Positions 46,649-58,200 of a stretch of 64,000 nt of DNA are shown one piece after another. Positions within the stretch are counted from its first letter, which is position 1, and the number at the start of each line of letters is the position of its first letter. The DNA is from Blastomussa wellsi (lineage: Eukaryota; Cnidaria; Anthozoa; Scleractinia; Plerogyridae), in contig OX393563.1 of NCBI GenBank assembly GCA_947652115.1, positions 7,579,280 through 7,643,279 on the forward strand, read 5' to 3'. A program made the translations under genes and the position numbers. Under the pieces are notes generated by a model, which saw nothing but the letters and a program-made list of their open reading frames with translations, searched no databases and had not been told where the DNA came from.

Positions 46649-49381
46649 TAACTGGAAAGTATAGATTTATCTAATTATGAGCTCAAATACTCGTCCGAAA
46701 CTTCAGCAAAACTCAATTCAGCCGCCATTGTTCTGGTTTTCAAAGCCGGCGCTTTCGCTACTAGTGGGCTATAACATATAGCCTGGTAGTAGCTCAACCA
46801 ATCAGAACGCAGCATTGTTAATAGACCACTAGTTGGATTTTACTAAATGAAGATACACTAAGCCAAAAGAAAACGTTTGAATACACTGAGACGTGGTTCC
46901 AGGCCGGGACACATTTCATACAAATACAACACAAAATCTCTGCCCTGACTGTAATGGCCAGTTACCTTTTGTATGTCTATACTCTCTCTCAGTTTTGATG
47001 CCGATTCTTCTCGTCCATCACAACACCCGCGCTAAATGGAACAAAGCAAAGCAGCTAACATAGTGATAAAACAGCCATAAAGCAGTCGCGTTATCTTTTC
47101 AAGTCTTATTACCGTCAGTTGTTAGGTAGATAAACAATTGAAAGTGCGACTAATTAATCTCCAAGTGATTTAGTAGTCTTCGTAATCGTTCTCAGGTCGT
47201 CAGGCAAATCTCCTTCTATGAATCGTTGTGTGACAGTTCCATGGCCACTTCCTAATCTCTTTTTCCACCAATCCAAAGTGTCGAGATTGCTAACTTACCA
47301 CACAGCTCCTGGGTCCATCGCAAAGTCGTCGAATAAGTTGAAATACCAACTGTGGCGGTGGAATCAGGTTGAACGGAGCCGGCATTACATTGCCTTCATC
47401 GAGATACGGCATCCACATCCGGGTCCTAGAGAATTTCCACTGAATATCTGCGTCATCCTTTGAATAACAAACAAAATAGTTGGTTTGCTTACACATTAAA
47501 TAATAATCCCTGAAGTGTTTCTTATGTGATGCCCTTCTCGAGTTAAGCTCGCTGCAAAAACCACTTTCATCTTGGACCGGTCCTCAGTAAGAATAAGACC
47601 TCTTTAAGACAGAGTACTGGTGTTGGTACTTGCGCGCCGTTTTTCAATCATTTTGCTGTATCTAAACTTTCTTTAAACCGGCCCGATAGTGTCCGTCTAA
47701 GATCGTTTAAGTCTGTACCCAAAAATTGTCTTATCTTGGAGTTTACTTCACAAAGACTGCAGAGGATTTGAGTATAACTTGTCTCACGAATAGCACGTGA
47801 CTTACCGCAACCCTCTGGTACGAGTTGGCCATCATGGCGATCAGCATATTAATGGCGACCACAATAGACAGGATACTGTACAGCCCTAGCAGCACTTCGC
47901 CCGTGTACTGAGTAATAATGAAGTTCTTCTCCGTGGTCAAGTCTGACAACTCGGACATTCCAAACAAATCCCAGAACAAGAACCTTAGAGTTCCTCCAAT
48001 TCTGAAAAAAAAATGCGAATTGTATTGGTTGGTTACACTCATCTTTTCTTAGAATATATGTGTCTATTTTAAAATTATCATGGAATAGGACACATATTTA
48101 ACGTTAAATATATATGGGTAAGCTAATGAAATCACACGAAACGGGGTCGCAGAGGTAGGGCTGCATCGAGGGGACTCCTCTTCCAGCAATGAGGCCCTGG
48201 TTCGAATCCCAGTTCGAATCTCCAGGTTTTTTTATCAAGAACCAATTTGATTTGGATGCACGTAGACTTTGAAACAAGGCCTTAAGAGATCTTGCTTGTT
48301 ATTTGGGTAAATAAATCATCTACATTTACAGGAAAAAAGGAAAAAAAAGTTGGGATAACTGTTGTGAGATGTTAACTCACATTTGTTCGAGGACTACTGA
48401 GGATATACTTTACTAAACAAAACGAGAAATATCAGGTGATAATTGTCCCGGAGCGAGGATGCCATGTGACCTATTTTGACCAATGCCGCGACAGAATGAT
48501 TCACAGAAAACTGGTATATTACTTTTAGTAAAAAAGAACGCTCACTTGGCAAATTCATGCTCAGTCTCATTGCCGACAAAGGCTTCCCTGGCTTGAACGT
48601 ACTGCGAGTACACCTTCCTCTCCGCCCAGCCGAACGCAACGAACAACAACAGAAACAAGAACAGGAACTTAGCGATGTCTTTAATCATCTTCACAAGTGA
48701 CAGCTGCAAAGGCCCCACAACGGAGTTCACTTGAAATGAATTGGACGCGTTAATAAAGCTGAAGACCAGGCCGATGGAAAAGAACGCATTGGAGAGGAGA
48801 ATGAGGCGGTACGCGGACTCTTCCGCGCTTATACCGAATGCGTCATGGATGGATATTGCCCAGGTTCCCAGTTCCGACACGGTCATGAAATATCCAGCGA
48901 GCCAGAACAAACCCGAGACAACAAACATTCCCAGCATGAAAAGCGTGACGAGGTTCCAGTACTGAGAGAAGTAGCGCTCTTTGCCTTGGCGATACGCTTC
49001 TTTTGCCTCTTGCAAAAGCAAACCAGCGATCCACAATGTTATAAGAAAATCTACCAAGACACATAAAGAAGAAAACGAATGGCACATCATTTATTATTAG
49101 AAAACAGTCCTAACAAAATAAGCGCGTGATTGGTTAAAAAGCGTGTTTCTATAACTCGATGGAGACACAGAACTAGCACGAGCTGTTGACGTAATGATGG
49201 CGCGAGCAAAGAGAATTTACATTTTGAAAATCAAAGTTAACAAGTTGTTTTCCTTTTTCTCGTCGCGGTGTTTTCTAAAAGAAATAGAAAACATGTACTT
49301 CGTGTTTCTATCGAATTATAGAAACACTCGTGAAAGTTTGGGAGAACTTGAAACAGCTGTGGAAACACTCGCCTACGGCTC

Positions 49382-49412
<31 letters not shown>

Positions 49413-52400
49413 CTTACACTCGTGTTTCTATAACTCGATAGAAAAACGGTACATGTTTTCTATTTCTTAAATGTGATGACTGACGGGAATGTGTTGTCAT
49501 GATCACGTCCCCCTCTTCTTGAATGTAGAGGCAGTGGAGGACCGTGCAGTAAAAATTGAAGGAAACGAATTACTGTAAATGTAAAAGTGTTACTTTTGAT
49601 TACATAAGCCTTAAAACAGGTAGTTTTGAGACTCTCGACGGGTATTTCCGACGAAATCGAAGATGCGACGATCGCTATTGATGAAACGACGATCTTAGAG
49701 ATTGAAGCGACGATTTTCAAATTATTGCATTCAGACAAAATATTAGAGAGTCAGACTTAAAAAATTGGAAGAAGAAAATTATAAGTCATTTTATCCACAA
49801 TCAAACCTGAAATGCCGAAATTAGTCCATTTCATAAAAAAAGAAACGTGTTTTCGTTGAAAAATAGACAATTTCATGAAAAAAGCGCGACGAAATCGACG
49901 AACGCACGTGCCCATAGAGAGGCTCAGTTTTGCTGTTGATTTTCAGGACAACCAAATACCACTGCGACTCTAATCTCCAGCTGGTTACGGCGAAACACCA
50001 CACTTGATAATTTCAGAAAGATTATTGCTCGACGTTTTGGTTTCGTCATGACAACATTGTCAAGAATAAACATAGTAATGGAAAGCGAATTTTAAAGTAG
50101 GCTAGAGGTAAAAGTTACCAGCCAAGTGTAATTTTTGTTTGCATGTTTGGGTAAAATAAACTGCTGTTGTTGTTGTTGTTACCAACTATATTACTAAAAA
50201 CACTTAAAGCGCGAGTTTATTTCGTTAGCACCTCAGTTCTGGTTTAAAGGCTATTTTGAGTCTGGGGATGAGAACGGGGGCAATAATGACCTCAAAACGA
50301 AGAGCAATAAATATTTCTTAAATTTCTGTACGTCTTTGCTCTATTGATGATCAATCTACAGTGCATTCTCCAAATTTTAACCATAAGACCAGTACGGGTA
50401 TAGCCTAGGTATAGCCTTACCAATCCCCTGAGGAAAGGCGGAAGAGGATCTTTTCTCGGGGTAAGGGTGAAGCTACGAATAGGCTATGCCGAGTATATAA
50501 CTGACTTACCAAAGACTGAAAACTGAAGCACATCAAAAAATTTGTCTTGAACAGAGGACAAAACAAGCAGCAGAAGAAACAAGCAAAACGAACCCGTGTG
50601 ACTCACGAACTTGAAGAATGGTTTCCGTAAGAGCTCGCTGATCCTGCTGCTGGGTGCTACGAAATAACACAGGGCCAATATCGGCATCATTGCTGTCAAC
50701 AGCGTGCCGAATACGAGCTTTCTCAGGAAACCAAAGTCTTCCCATTTTCCTAATTGAGTGTAAAGCACTGAGTTCAACATCAGCTGGCTGTAAGGGTGGG
50801 CTACAAACTGGAGAGAAAAAGAGTCAGTTTGTAAGTAAAACCATAACGCATGGGACGTTCAAATGCAACTAATGTGTACGTGTTATACTAACACGTTGGT
50901 CGCAGTTGTTTGGTCACGCAACGCTTCTCCTGGAGGATTGCATGACAAAGGGGACTGAGTGCAGACTACTCTCACGAGTTGACGGTCAAAAAAGGGGAAA
51001 TTCGAATTCTTATTATACAAAAATGAATGCTCAATGAGGAAAAATTCGGAATGGCAGTAGATTTTGGCGTTTGGCTGCTACGCGCATGCGAAGGCAGTGA
51101 GATTCTAATAAAATGGTTGACTGCAAAACGACCACTGACACTTCAGTGAACACTTTTGTACGGCTTCCCCCGATGTTTCTCTCAGAAGCTCAGAAGAGCG
51201 TGTGTGGCTGGCGGGTATCAACTGGTGAAATCATGTTACCGTGGTGACACAGCCGTTCTGCAAATGCATTTTGCCTGCAGTCTTGTGTGGCGCATGGCGT
51301 GGAGGGTGGACAGTGGTGTAGCCTGCGATCGCGTTTTCCCTCTCTACTTATTATCCATGTTTTTCGGCCTGGTCGCAGGTTAATGGTCGTGGAGAGATCT
51401 ACATCGTAACATTTTGCCTAATAAAATTCATTTTTTTTATTGACATGCACAAAGAAATTCGCGCCTTGTTTAAATATAAACTTAAAAGTTCCTTTAAATT
51501 ACCATAACAAATGATTACTGTATTACTAAACTAATGGTATTCTATTGGATTCGCTCCGACAAAGGGCTAACGCTCGAAACGTCAGCAATTGAATCTCTTT
51601 ACGGTGGCCAATGGACATTATCAACCCAGTTGATAAAACCAAATTATAATTAATCCTACCTTTTCATTTCTGTTAGCAATGGCAAAATTTAATACACTGA
51701 GCTTCTGGGCTTCCTTTCCACCCCTGACCTCCACATACTCAATCTGATCAATACCTGGCACACTCATCACATATCCAATTTCCTCCATCGATCGGCACTT
51801 TCCAAGTAGCGACACTGCGAACTCTTCGCACCTATCGGATAGCCTCTCGTATTCGGGTTTGAATTCATACTCCGTCTCTTTGAGACTCTCCAACTTCCGG
51901 TTAATAAAGAAAGCTCGGACGATCGGGTCTTTGGACGACCTTATGTCTCGTTCTTCGGCCGAATTTTCGCTGGAGTTGTCGAGTAAATAAGACACGCATA
52001 AGTACACGGGACTGGCAAGTGCTCGGTAGCTGTGTAAACGGTACAGCGAACTTCCTAATCGCTCCCCCAAGTTTTCGCACTCACTGCAATCGCAAGATCT
52101 ATTGTGAAACGGTGGCTCTTCAATTGTATACCCCTTCGTCAGCAAAAGCCTTACGATCTCTTGGTTGTCATTCTGCGCAGCCAACATCAAAGGAGAAATG
52201 AATTTACTATAATGAGCTTCACTCTTCTTTCGTGAAACAGAAGCCCCATGACTCGGACTGGCACCCCGAGTCTCCGTATCTTTCACGAAGTCGAGTAACG
52301 CTTTCACCCAGTCGACCGACTCCTTTGCAACAGCCTGCAGCAACGCGGTACGAACGTCTGCTCCGTTTTTAAGCAGAAACTCGGCGATGTCATGACGATC

Positions 52401-52625
52401 GTTGTTCACGGCAAGCTGCAGAGCGGTTTCTCCTGACAAGTTGACACAGTTTACATCGACATGTTTCTCCGAAACGTACGAGCTAACCACGCGTTCTTTC
52501 CCGTCACGGACGGCATCGAGAAAGCCGCTTTGGTCCTCGGTCAATGCAATGTCACCACCACCAGGTGAATCAGTTAAATCTTCAAGCATTACTGCAGTTA
52601 GTGGTGGTTCATAAACGCTCTTCAT
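45511..52625 (-). CDS. TRPC: TRPC-type cation channel, paralogue C (8 exons, 818 aa)
   Basis: The exons are 51660-52625, 50510-50807, 48546-49050, 47806-48001, 47299-47457, 46966-47031, 45900-46097 and 45511-45579, phases 0,1,2,0,0,0,0, total 2457 nt. Exon 1 (322 aa) has ankyrin repeats (NLSGETALQLAVNNDRHDI), the motif H174-x3-C178-x-C180-x2-C183 (matching the TRPC4/5 zinc site), and the TRP_2 region (YRALASPVYLCVSYLL, CEEFAVSLLGKCRSMEEIG). Then come FVAHPYSQLMLNSV, S1-S5, pore helix FLFWDLFGMSEL (LFW at 598-600), S6 NMLIAMM, TRP box WKFSRTRMWM with PAPFN, and a C-terminal exon (MKRLIQRYLLSLEKS) likely coiled. The last exon ends in THQNTAML; it has no class-I PDZ motif. The start is the ATG at 52625. 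The role as a phospholipase C-coupled cation channel is by family. Confidence 0.9.
46138..46413. repeat. hAT-like non-autonomous element
   Basis: The left end CAGTGGCGGATCCAGAGACC and the right end TTTCTGGATCTACCCCTG are inverted, a pattern common at animal hAT ends. It lies in the TRPC C intron between exons 7 and 6. A relative may be at about 25135-25265. Confidence 0.7.
46520..46855. repeat. Repeat block with hairpin around GAGGCCGAAGGCC
   Basis: It starts TTTAACAATTATTCCTCGAG and contains a palindrome (GAGTCAATAGCCCAT against ATGGGCTATTGACTC). It ends in TTTTACTAAAT, similar to 25975-26530. It lies in the TRPC C intron. Confidence 0.65.
48139..48226 (+). repeat. tRNA-like sequence, possible SINE head
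   Basis: It contains a B-box-like GGTTCGAATCC and an upstream weak A-box-like stretch. No clean cloverleaf was drawn. It lies in the TRPC C intron between exons 4 and 3. Confidence 0.3.
49279..49468. repeat. Inverted repeat AAGAAATAGAAAACATGTA
   Basis: The outer arms AAGAAATAGAAAACATGTA and TACATGTTTTCTATTTCTT are perfect complements. The inner arms contain GTTTCTAT and AGTTTGGGAGAAC. It lies in the TRPC C intron between exons 3 and 2. Confidence 0.85.
51545..51650 (+). repeat. Retroposon tail fragment next to TRPC C exon 1
   Basis: It matches 12224-12337 (TTGAATCTCTTTACGGTGGC, then ATCAACCCAGTTGAT). It ends about 10 bp from the exon 1 donor site. Confidence 0.75.
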
Positions 52626-52683
52626 ACTCAAAATTCAACTGTTTTACTTTCTCTGTGGAAGCATGACAACGCTACAACAGTTC

Positions 52684-53465
52684 CGTCACGCCACAGGCAA
52701 CCCAAGCTCACGTTGTGATCAGGATCATATTGCATGATAGCTGTCATGGCAAAAAAATATAAGAGTTTGTATGGGAATATTTTACAACACCTTTTAGCAA
52801 ACCGAAATACTGCCAAATCGTAAATAAAATTGCCTTACCTTACTTTCACTGTGTTTTTATTCTTGCCTGAACGCTTAATTCTTGGCCATTTAGGCGAGTT
52901 ATCGCTTTCTGGGTTCCCCACTACAAAGAAAAGAACAAGGCTGCACACTCCAGTTCGGAACGCCCGACGAGCCACGCGAAAAATCCTAGCTTAAAATCGT
53001 CAAACGGCCTCAAATCCATCGCGAATTCCAAGAAGAAATGTTCAAGTTTCATTTTAACTCAACAACTCAGCTCTGTCATCGATGCCAAGCGGCCGTTTGC
53101 TTTAAAAAATCCAAGGTAAAAAGATCTCCATTGTGCCTGTACACGCTCGTCACGACACACGACCGTTAAAAAAACTCCTTGGTAACCCCGCCTCATTAAC
53201 AAACTATACCTCACCGGAGTACCACACTGTCAACAAATATTGTGTTACTCCCCTGGTCCCCTCGGGACGATTGTCGAGGCGGGGTTACCAAGGAGTTTTT
53301 TAACGATCGTGTGTCGTGACGAGCGTGTACAGGCTGCAAGATTTGGCAGTATTTCGGTTTGCTAAAAGGTGTTGTATTCCCATACAAACTCATATTTTTG
53401 CCATGACAGCTATTATGCAACATGATCCTGATCACAAAGTGAGCTTGGGCTGCCTGTGGTCACGC
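52684..53465. repeat. Interrupted inverted duplication upstream of TRPC C
   Basis: 52684-52819 pairs with 53340-53465, and 53135-53194 pairs with 53276-53334. On the right the two blocks are adjacent; on the left they are separated by about 315 bp (52820-53134). So unique sequence was inserted into the left arm, or lost from the right. Confidence 0.8.
52839..53130 (-). other. Possible 5' UTR exon / promoter region of TRPC C
   Basis: The minus strand has a good donor (AGTAAG followed by GTAAGG) with last exon base 52839, and an acceptor-like TTCCACAG lies just upstream of the start ATG. This would allow a non-coding first exon. No coding content or TATA box is seen. Confidence 0.25.
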
Positions 53466-54214
53466 GAGCTGCTGGATGTCAGCCTCGTTCCAAAGATTTG
53501 AAAGCAAAACTCGCCCGGCCCTCGACCCTGAGAAACAGTGGGTAAATACCCACCCCTCTCCCGGTATTCATAGATGTAAAATTGGAAGTGTCCGGCGACA
53601 CGTTGTCCTTTTGGGGCCGACCATTTAACTTTTGAGCGGGAAAAAGAAATCATGCACGGCTTTAAGAAAGAAAGAAAAAATGCTACAAAGGGAAAAAATC
53701 ATCCTGCAGAGCACTAAGAAGGAAAAAATATCCTGCCCACCAGGTTTCTAGAAAATAATTTCTTGCTGACCCCCTCCCCCCGGTATTACCTGCAGGACTT
53801 TTTTTACAATATAGAATTAAATTAATCTAACTACCTATCCAATTTAAATTACAAATAACTACTACAATAATGGTTAAATGGTGAACCCCTTAGAAACACT
53901 TTTACAGTGCGAAGCGGATTGTTTATTGTTTCTGGAATGTTTATTGTTTTGCGACCAATCAGATGCAAGGTGAAACCTCAAAACTCAACCGCAGCAAACC
54001 GCAAGAGTATAGATTAGGGTGCGTTTCTTTAAGAATCCAAGAGTCCAATCACAATCCAATCACAATGGGGTAGAAAATTTACCACTGATGAAAAAACTTT
54101 GATTCTTTTGTTCTGAACTTTTTTGTGAATGATTGAAAAACGTTGGGTTGCCCCGGTTGAGTGAGTTGTACTTTACCTTCCGAAAACGGATTTTGCATTT
54201 CTTTACTGAACAGA

Positions 54215-54328
54215 TTAGTCCAAGATCACTCGGATCATGGTGCACCAAAGGAACCGAAGAATCCGCTCTGGGCAAGGATTCTTCGGTTCCTTTGATGCAC
54301 CATGGTCCGAGTGATCTTGGATTAACCA
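54215..54328. repeat. Hairpin, about 50-bp arms
   Basis: AAGATCACTCGGATCATGGT at the left and ACCATGGTCCGAGTGATCTT at the right pair, with inner GGAACCGAAGAATCC and its complement around a short loop. Confidence 0.9.
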
Positions 54329-54732
54329 GGGTTTGTGCAAAATTTGAATTCAAATATTTAAAAAAGACAATTCTGCTTAATTCTTTTTGTCTATAATTTG
54401 ATGGTTGGATCATCTGAAAAGAATAGAGAAATTAAAATTATCGGAAAAAATTTCTTTGAACAAAAGTAAAAGAACCCGGATTAAAATTCAATCCCGGTTT
54501 AATTGGGCCCGATGTTTTAGCATGCAATAGGCCATTTTCGAGATGCTGTTTTCCCGTTTCAAGTCGAGAAATTAGAAATGAATTAGAGTCTTAGTATAAC
54601 TTTGTACAGATAATAAATTTAGTTAGATAAATTAATTGGTTAATTACTTAATTAATTTGTATTTAAAACACGGCTCGATGGAAGAGCATGTAATGTGAAT
54701 TGATGCCGTGTATATATAAAGTTTTACCTACC

Positions 54733-54830
54733 CGGCTACCACAACCTTTTATATGGAAATCAGTTTTACTCGCATGTCGTTGGTCTTGAAAATGAAACTC
54801 ATTTCCATATAAAAGGTTGTGCACCACGGC
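54733..54830. repeat. Inverted repeat CACAACCTTTTATATGGAAAT
   Basis: The left arm ACAACCTTTTATATGGAAAT pairs with ATTTCCATATAAAAGGTTGT around a roughly 40-base loop. Confidence 0.9.
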
Positions 54831-55237
54831 TCATTTTGAAACAGAGGCGGGCAACTCAGGTAGTCAATAATTTACTTCTGATTGGTTGAGCAAGTTTTTT
54901 AGACCAATCACTGAGCGTAGTAATGCAAAACCAAAGCAAACCCCAATTTATACTTTCAACAGTGAAAACCGCTCTATGTTATGGTGTTAATGAACCTAAG
55001 GTCTCGTATTTGGGTTATGTAAGAACTCGTATTAGAGTTACATAATCGTCCCAGAGCGGAAGTTTAAAAAGGCTAATGTAGCCTGCGTTATTCGTGTATT
55101 TGTCGGTATAGTTTTGTAACATTAAAAGTTCCTTTCGGTCAGCCGATTTTATTCGCGTCGTCCAGTCACTGATTTGCGTTCGGACACAACATTCTATATA
55201 TTAATGCAGGGATAACTACTCTCAAAAAATACAACTT

Positions 55238-58200
55238 CTAACTAGTTTGAAGTCCGTAAAATTTCACCACGTTGTCACAGAAAACTGCTTCCTTCTCTTC
55301 TTCTGACAGATGCGAGATACACTTCAAGTAAGTTTGAAAGATTTGACTGTAAGACGCATCTCTTGCCAGTGTGCACACTGGCCAATCAGAGCCAAACATA
55401 CAGCGCTTTGCTCCAAATATGGAAGTCACATGCTGAAAACAAAATACATGCAATTCAATACACAATAAAAAAGAAATCCTTTTGTGAAGAAATTGAACTG
55501 CAATTCATACTGGAGTTTAAGTATTTGAAAATGACCTGCACATAGGGGATTAAGTCTTCAACTTTCCAATTCTCATGAGATGCTTCTGTCACCAGCCCTG
55601 AGCTGCAAGCAAAACGTCAATAAACGGGTCTGTTACTCGTTCAAATTATGAGGCTAACTAATCAGGCTAATCCATCACAGACTGTAATTCTTCCATCCCC
55701 CCCCCCCAACCAACCAACCAACCAACCAACCAACCTCCATTGTCAGGTTGTCTCAACAATTTGCAAATAATGAAGCAGTAATCGCTTATATGGTGCCTGA
55801 TCTAAAGAATGAAGACACTGATTTAAAACCTGTCAGCTAAATGGTACAGTATGATCCACCTACATTTTGCAGGAAACATTTGGATTTTGAGCCAACAATT
55901 CCATTCCACTTTTCCAGGCATCCATCTTTCCTTCTTTTATTTCAGGCTTTGCAGCATGGTCAATTACAAACTTCAAACTTAAATCAGAAGGAATCAAATT
56001 AAGATCTTTTGATTACTAGCCTACAGTAAGCTTGCAGATAAATTTACTGTATGCAGACATTAGGGCTTTCAATAAAAATCGGTTAGCGGCAGTCTACCAC
56101 CACAAACTTATATATCGTCTTTTTGATGTCCAAGCTTCTAGATTTCAAAATGCCATATTCTACTATTGGTATTACAAAAATTATTATTATTACAAAAATT
56201 ATTACTATTACAAAAATTATTGAAACCTCTGGACATGTAGTAACATACCCATGACCAAGAGGGTTTGCTAGCTAAATAAATTGCTTTTTTGACATTTATG
56301 ATACAATGATTTCCAGGTTGTACCTGATCTCCTTGTCAACAGCCAAATGAACATGACATAAAATGGCAAATATTATATGACATTAAACATTTGATGCATA
56401 GTCATATGCATATGGGCACCTTAGGACCTAAAGGGGCCGTGATCTCCCTGCCCAAAAAAATTACAAAATCCCCAAATGTGTGAGCATTAAATGAATACCC
56501 ATAATAATGTCCCAAAACTGCATAAAAAAAACCAGGATGTTTGCAATTCGCACACAACTTTTACAATTCAATAGTTCACCAACTAAAGCTTGTAAGCACA
56601 TTGTAGGTTGTCATCGCTGTGCACACACAAGGAGCATTATGCAAAAATCTGATTAAGCAATCTACAATTTCATCTGAATACCAGCTTGATACAAGAAGTT
56701 GTTTTTTGTTAGTTTTCTTCCTACTGCTGCATCCGAATCCTGAGACTTTTGCCTGAAAAATTTTGACAATTTTCAAAACTGGGTGGCTGCAGGCCCCTCA
56801 CTCCCCCAGCTCGTATGAAAGTGCATATGCGTATAATAATATTCCATGTAAAACAGGCACTTACTTTGGGAATTTCCTAACAACATCATAAGCTAATTTA
56901 AGATGCCTTGTTCTTTGAAAGAGATAAGAAAAAAGCATTAATTTTTCTATGGTCAGTAAACTTCATAATTTTTGATCCATTCAAAACTCAAAAGGCAAAT
57001 GACATATTTACATTAATGATAACCTAAAATAAAGGTCTAGCTTTGCTAAAACTTACTATAACAGTCCACAGATTCAAGTGAACAAAAGGTACCTGTATTT
57101 TAAATTTGACTATTTTCATGCATTAGGGGTGCCCAACTAGGCATATTATAATTAATGTTTGATTTCAAATTGAAAATGTTGGTAATCCACCCTGATATTC
57201 GTTTCTTGCATGTTTTTTATTTATTTTGTAATATTCTTTTGTATAGTTACATGTACTGTACTATTTGGGAAATTTTAATAAAAAACCAAACATCTTCATC
57301 ATGGTGTTCTGGCTTAGCTACTTAGTCATAATAAATTGAGGTCTGTATTGCGACTGAAAATGAATCAAAATTGCCGTGGTAAGTCCCTTAAACAGTCAAA
57401 AAAGCCCCTTGAACAAAGTAAGTCCACGGCAGGCTTTTAAATTATTAATGGATATTAACTAACCTTACAAGTAAATCGTACGTGAGTCTTCTTTCTTGAA
57501 GAAATCCTGAACAATGGGATAACAGAGACATAAGGCAAATCCATTTCTGAATGTACTGAATGTAGTCCCCAAGAGGCTTACTTGAATAATTATGCCTGAT
57601 GAAGTTACTAGAGAACATTTAAAACAAAGAAAAACTGCAATAGCATTGGCCAGATTGCATGAATTCTAAATAATCTAGCATAGGCATGCAATTCGTACAG
57701 AGAGCTAGATGGCATTGGCCTGCTATCTTAAGTCCCAGCCCTCTTGATTAGAGGTTTCTACTCCAAGGTCATTGATTCTTTCACATTCTAAAAATCAAGA
57801 ATAAATTCAAATCCCAGTTTTCTGTTTGTTTTTGTTTTAAAAACAAGATTGGATGAAGAGACCTTTTGGGTCCAATTTGGGTGTGTGGCTAATATTAATA
57901 TCTACCGGTAATAGATGCGGTTTGTCTGCAGGTGAAATACAAGCTTATTCTTGGTTTTCATGTGACATCATAAAATTCTGAAATGAAAATTTGCTAGGCC
58001 TGCTAAATATTTGTTGCTAATAGATGTAAGGCTAACTAAAAAGATATCTGTTTGCAAATTTTCAGCTCGATAGTACCTAGACTTGCTTACAAATTGAAAC
58101 GAGAAGCAAACGACTTTAAGAAACTAGATAGTACCCTTTGGTAGATAGTACCCTTTGGTGTAAAAGCAGAGCATCTTGAATATTTGAGTTCTCGGCCATA

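Larger units (their letters stand above)
53466..55237. other. Spacer between TRPC C and the amidohydrolase
   Basis: No gene seen. It holds the two hairpins at 54215-54328 and 54733-54830 and otherwise AT-rich sequence. Confidence 0.5.

Noticed and set aside
48139..48226. Functional tRNA gene
   Set aside because: Only the B-box-like part is convincing; no cloverleaf could be drawn, so it is listed as tRNA-like repeat only.
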